Shown piece by piece: positions 15,092 to 17,652 of a stretch of 17,652 bases of DNA. Each line of letters begins with the position of its first letter. Within the stretch, counting starts at the first letter, position 1. The notes beneath the pieces are model-generated. The model searched no databases. It was not told the origin of the DNA and saw only the letters and a list, made by a program, of their open reading frames with translations. A program made the translations under genes and the position numbers. This DNA is from an uncultured Limnohabitans sp. (GTDB lineage Bacteria; Pseudomonadota; Gammaproteobacteria; Burkholderiales; Burkholderiaceae_C). Location of the stretch: the NCBI GenBank assembly GCA_937928195.1, contig CALEYZ010000056.1, forward strand, positions 1 through 17,652, given 5' to 3'.

Positions 15092-16096
15092 TTAGGCAGG
15101 GCTGTTCATCACTTCACGCGCTTCGGTACACAGCGCCTCCAGCATCAAGCCTGCATTGAAGGGGTGCTCTGCAGTTTTAGCAGCTTGCGACAGGCGCTTA
15201 AACCATGCGGTGAGTTGAGCCGATGAAACTTGAAGGGTCGGCAGGTCTTGTGCATTGAAATAACGCAATGCAGCAGGCGTTTGCATCATCAGCAAATCGT
15301 GACACAACTTCTGCAACGCATCGATCACTTCACTGGGGGGCAAATCAGAACAGTAACTGGCATCACCAGCCAGCATGGCCTTGGGAAACTTGGCCCACCA
15401 CTGCATCGATTGCCCCAGCTGACGTTGCTTCAGCACTTCATCAGGACGGCCGCCGGCAGCCTTCAGCAATGACAGTGAATCCTCAGACGATAGACCTTGT
15501 GATTGCAACCATGTGACAGCCTCTGCTTCTAGCGGCCACACCATGGTGTGCGTCAGACAGCGGCTTCGAATGGTGGGCAGCAACTGGTGTGCAGCTTCGG
15601 TGGCCAAAACAAACTTCACATCACCGGGTGGTTCCTCTAAAGTTTTCAGCAGCGCATTGGCCGTGACGTGATTCATGCGCTCAGCTGGAAACACCAACAC
15701 CGCTTTGCCTTTTCCACGGGCGTTGGTGCGCTGCGAAAACTCGATCGCATCGCGCATGGCTTCAATGCGGATTTCTTTGCTGGGCTTGCGTGATTTGTTG
15801 TCAATTTCAGATTGCGCCTTCTCGCTGAGTGGCCAACCGAGCTCAAGCAAAATGGTTTCAGGCATCAGCACAAACAAGTCAGCGTGCGTGTGCACGCTCA
15901 GTGCATGACAGCTGCCGCACTGGCCGCAAGCCCCCTTGGACAAGGCTGTTTCCGATTCGCACAACCAAGCGCTGACCATGGCAGTCGCTAATTCGTATTG
16001 GCCTAAGCCAGAAGGGCCTTGCAGCAACCACGCATGGCCTTGCTGCGACAACAAGGCAAGCGTTTGCTTTTGGAGCCAGGGCGCTGTGTCGTTCAT
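15092..16096 (-). CDS. holB: DNA polymerase III subunit delta'
   Basis: Delta' of the clamp loader, a stator of the AAA+ complex that places the sliding clamp on primed DNA. The 334-residue protein shows the domain I fold with a zinc module (Cys46, then Cys57, Cys60, Cys63 in GACGQCGSC), the SRC motif (178-180, TIRSRC) that supplies the arginine finger, and the segment NALLKTLEEPP (147-157) typical of clamp loader subunits. The P-loop position reads GPSGLGQ (27-33), with Gln in place of Lys, consistent with delta' being unable to use ATP. I chose ATG 16096 because it overlaps the tmk stop (ATGA) and gives the standard N-terminus; an extended frame to 16138 would run inside tmk. The C-terminal third is more variable, as usual. 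Confidence 0.93.
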   Translation of the reverse strand: MNDTAPWLQKQTLALLSQQGHAWLLQGPSGLGQYELATAMVSAWLCESETALSKGACGQCGSCHALSVHTHADLFVLMPETILLELGWPLSEKAQSEIDNKSRKPSKEIRIEAMRDAIEFSQRTNARGKGKAVLVFPAERMNHVTANALLKTLEEPPGDVKFVLATEAAHQLLPTIRSRCLTHTMVWPLEAEAVTWLQSQGLSSEDSLSLLKAAGGRPDEVLKQRQLGQSMQWWAKFPKAMLAGDASYCSDLPPSEVIDALQKLCHDLLMMQTPAALRYFNAQDLPTLQVSSAQLTAWFKRLSQAAKTAEHPFNAGLMLEALCTEAREVMNSPA

Positions 16097-16725
16097 TTGG
16101 AATAGGCCTGTTCGATGGCGTGCAAGACATCCGCCCACACCGCTTCACGTGATTGGTCTGCGGCAATTTGCGCAAAACGCGCTGGTGCTTCTTGCATGCG
16201 TTTGGCATAGCCATCACGCACCGCTTGGAAAAATGATTGAGGCTGTGATTCAAATTTGTCGGGCACCCGTGCTGTGCTCAAACGTTCGGCTGCAACTGCT
16301 GGCGGCAGGTCAAACCAAATGGTGAGATCGGGTTGGCGCAATGCGGTGGCAGGTACGTTTTGCACCATCTGCTCGAGCGTTTTCAGAACTTGCCAGTCAA
16401 AACCGCGACCACCACCTTGGTATGCAAACGTGGCATCGGTAAAGCGATCACAAAGCACCACCTCACCCCGAGCCAGCGCGGGCTCGATCACGTGAATCAA
16501 GTGCTCGCGTCTGGCCGCAAACATCACCAAGGCTTCTGTTAAGGGGTCCATGGTTTCATGCAGTGCCAATTCACGAAACTTCTCAGCCAAAGGCGTACCG
16601 CCAGGTTCACGCGTGAGCGTCACCTCATGACCGCGACTTTTGAACCACTGGGCCAAGCCCTCAATGTGGGTTGACTTACCGGCACCATCAATGCCTTCAA
16701 AACTGATAAACCAGGATGGGCGCAT
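16093..16725 (-). CDS. tmk: Thymidylate kinase
   Basis: Phosphorylates dTMP to dTDP with ATP, an essential step to dTTP for DNA replication. The 210 residues contain the P-loop FEGIDGAGKST (9-19), the DR-containing substrate motif TREPGGT (38-44), and DRFTDATFAYQGGGR (93-107), the dTMP-binding region. Length is standard. ATG 16725 starts MRPSWFISFEGID, the usual short lead before the P-loop, and lies 3 bases after the mltG stop. The stop overlaps the holB start. The mltG-tmk-holB order is widely conserved in proteobacteria and ties glycan-strand processing to replication genes, probably through shared transcription. Confidence 0.96.
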   Translation of the reverse strand: MRPSWFISFEGIDGAGKSTHIEGLAQWFKSRGHEVTLTREPGGTPLAEKFRELALHETMDPLTEALVMFAARREHLIHVIEPALARGEVVLCDRFTDATFAYQGGGRGFDWQVLKTLEQMVQNVPATALRQPDLTIWFDLPPAVAAERLSTARVPDKFESQPQSFFQAVRDGYAKRMQEAPARFAQIAADQSREAVWADVLHAIEQAYSK

Positions 16726-16728
16726 GAC

Positions 16729-17652
16729 TCATTGACCTTGTTTGGAAATGCCGCGTTGGTATTTGTTCACCGCGTTATTGTGTTCGTTCAGCGACTGGCT
16801 GAAATGACTGGTGCCATCGCCTTTGGCGACGAAATAAAGGGCATTGGAGGGTGCAGGATGGATCGCCGCCAAGAGTGCCGCTTTGCCAGGCATGGCAATG
16901 GGCGTTGGGGGCAAACCTGCACGCGTGTACGTGTTGTAAGGCGTATCCGTGCGCAAATCAATCCGTCGGAGATTGCCATCAAATGTATCGCCCAAGCCGT
17001 AAATGACAGTGGGATCTGTTTGCAAACGCATGCCTATTTTGAGACGGTTGTGAAAGACAGCGGCAATCAAGGGACGGTCGCTGGCTCGGCCTGTTTCCTT
17101 TTCAACAATGCTCGCCAGTGTGAGCAATTCGTCGGAGTTCGAGATCGGTAAATGGGCGGGCTTTTGCGTCCAAACTTTGGCCAGTTGACGGTCCATGGCT
17201 TTCAGTGCACGTTGCATCACAGCCATATCCGTCGAACCTTTGGCATAGGTGTAAGTGTCTGGGTAGAAGCGCCCTTCTGGATGAGTACCAGGACGGCCCA
17301 ACTGCGCCATGATTTCCGCGTCAGACAGGGCTTGCGCAGTATTCTTCAAGGCCTCCGATTTGGCCAGCGCTTGCTTGAATTGTTTGAAGGTCCAGCCCTC
17401 GACCAACACGACCGTTTTTAAACTTTCTTCACCACGTGCCAGCATGTTCAGTACCCTGCGAGGCGACATGTCAGGGCTGATTTCATAACTGCCAGCCTTG
17501 ATTGCGCGGTCTTGGCCTGACACCCTGAACCAGAGCCACAGCAATTGGGGCGACACATCGGCACCTGCATCGGCAATGGCTTGGGCCACAGCTTTGGGCG
17601 AAGTTCCGGGTTCGATAGACAAATCCAGTACCGGGTCGTTGGAAGGCGCATT
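16729..17652 (-). CDS. mltG: Endolytic transglycosylase MltG (5' end missing)
   Basis: YceG-like inner-membrane lytic transglycosylase that cuts nascent glycan strands and helps set their length. The window edge cuts the gene: 307 residues are visible and the N-terminal membrane helix lies outside. The visible part begins NAPSNDPVLDLSIEPGTSP, still inside the coding frame; the TTG at 17622 is an internal codon, not the start. Family signatures are the LysM-like region with IKAGSYEISP, VEGWTFKQF, EGRFYPDTYTY, and the catalytic segment LASIVEKETGRASDR, with the presumed catalytic Glu encoded at 17101-17103. TDPTVIYGLGD and the C-terminal IHPAPSNALYFVAKGDGTHF-like region also match. It leads into tmk with a 3-base gap. 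Confidence 0.95.
   Translation of the reverse strand, partial: NAPSNDPVLDLSIEPGTSPKAVAQAIADAGADVSPQLLWLWFRVSGQDRAIKAGSYEISPDMSPRRVLNMLARGEESLKTVVLVEGWTFKQFKQALAKSEALKNTAQALSDAEIMAQLGRPGTHPEGRFYPDTYTYAKGSTDMAVMQRALKAMDRQLAKVWTQKPAHLPISNSDELLTLASIVEKETGRASDRPLIAAVFHNRLKIGMRLQTDPTVIYGLGDTFDGNLRRIDLRTDTPYNTYTRAGLPPTPIAMPGKAALLAAIHPAPSNALYFVAKGDGTSHFSQSLNEHNNAVNKYQRGISKQGQ

Noticed and set aside
17620..17622. TTG at 17622 as the mltG start
   Set aside because: The frame continues upstream to the window edge with family-like sequence, so this is an internal Leu codon and the gene is cut by the edge.

Overview
The window looks like chromosomal DNA of a betaproteobacterium, most likely Burkholderiales and probably Comamonadaceae. 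This rests on recognised protein families and gene order (ratA-rnfH-guaB-guaA on one side, mltG-tmk-holB-tatD-ankyrin on the other) and on moderate GC; no database search was possible. Coding density is very high. I see no rRNA, tRNA, CRISPR array, insertion sequence or prophage gene. The longest stretch without a gene is about 170 bases (13405-13573).

Region 1 (22-6838, plus strand): ratA and an rnfH-family gene overlap by ATGA. They are followed by the GMP branch of purine synthesis, guaB (IMP dehydrogenase) and guaA (GMP synthetase). Twelve bases after guaA comes a DUF1800 gene, then a Tat-type DUF1501 gene. This pair is conserved and exported but of unknown function.

Region 2 (6851-7051, minus strand): a short gene for a predicted single-pass membrane protein of 66 residues. 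It converges on the DUF1501 gene and diverges from the next operon.

Region 3 (7091-13404, plus strand): five tightly packed genes with gaps or overlaps of only a few bases: a FemAB-like GNAT protein, a PaiB-like flavin-binding protein, a fusion of tRNA adenosine deaminase TadA with a complete haloalkane dehalogenase, an LD-carboxypeptidase (peptidase S66) and a membrane-anchored penicillin/acyl-homoserine-lactone acylase. Three of the five have families that act on peptidoglycan or on amide bonds outside the cytoplasm. A strong hairpin terminator closes the operon at 13408-13435.

Region 4 (13574-17652, minus strand): mltG (cut by the right window edge), tmk, holB, tatD and a secreted ankyrin-repeat gene, read right to left with gaps of 3 bases or an ATGA overlap up to tatD. 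It combines septum/glycan processing, dTTP supply, the replicative clamp loader and a TatD nuclease.

The most unusual item is the TadA-haloalkane dehalogenase fusion at 8631-10013. Both halves keep all recognisable catalytic residues, and the dehalogenase half resembles the HLD-I (DhlA) type over its full length.
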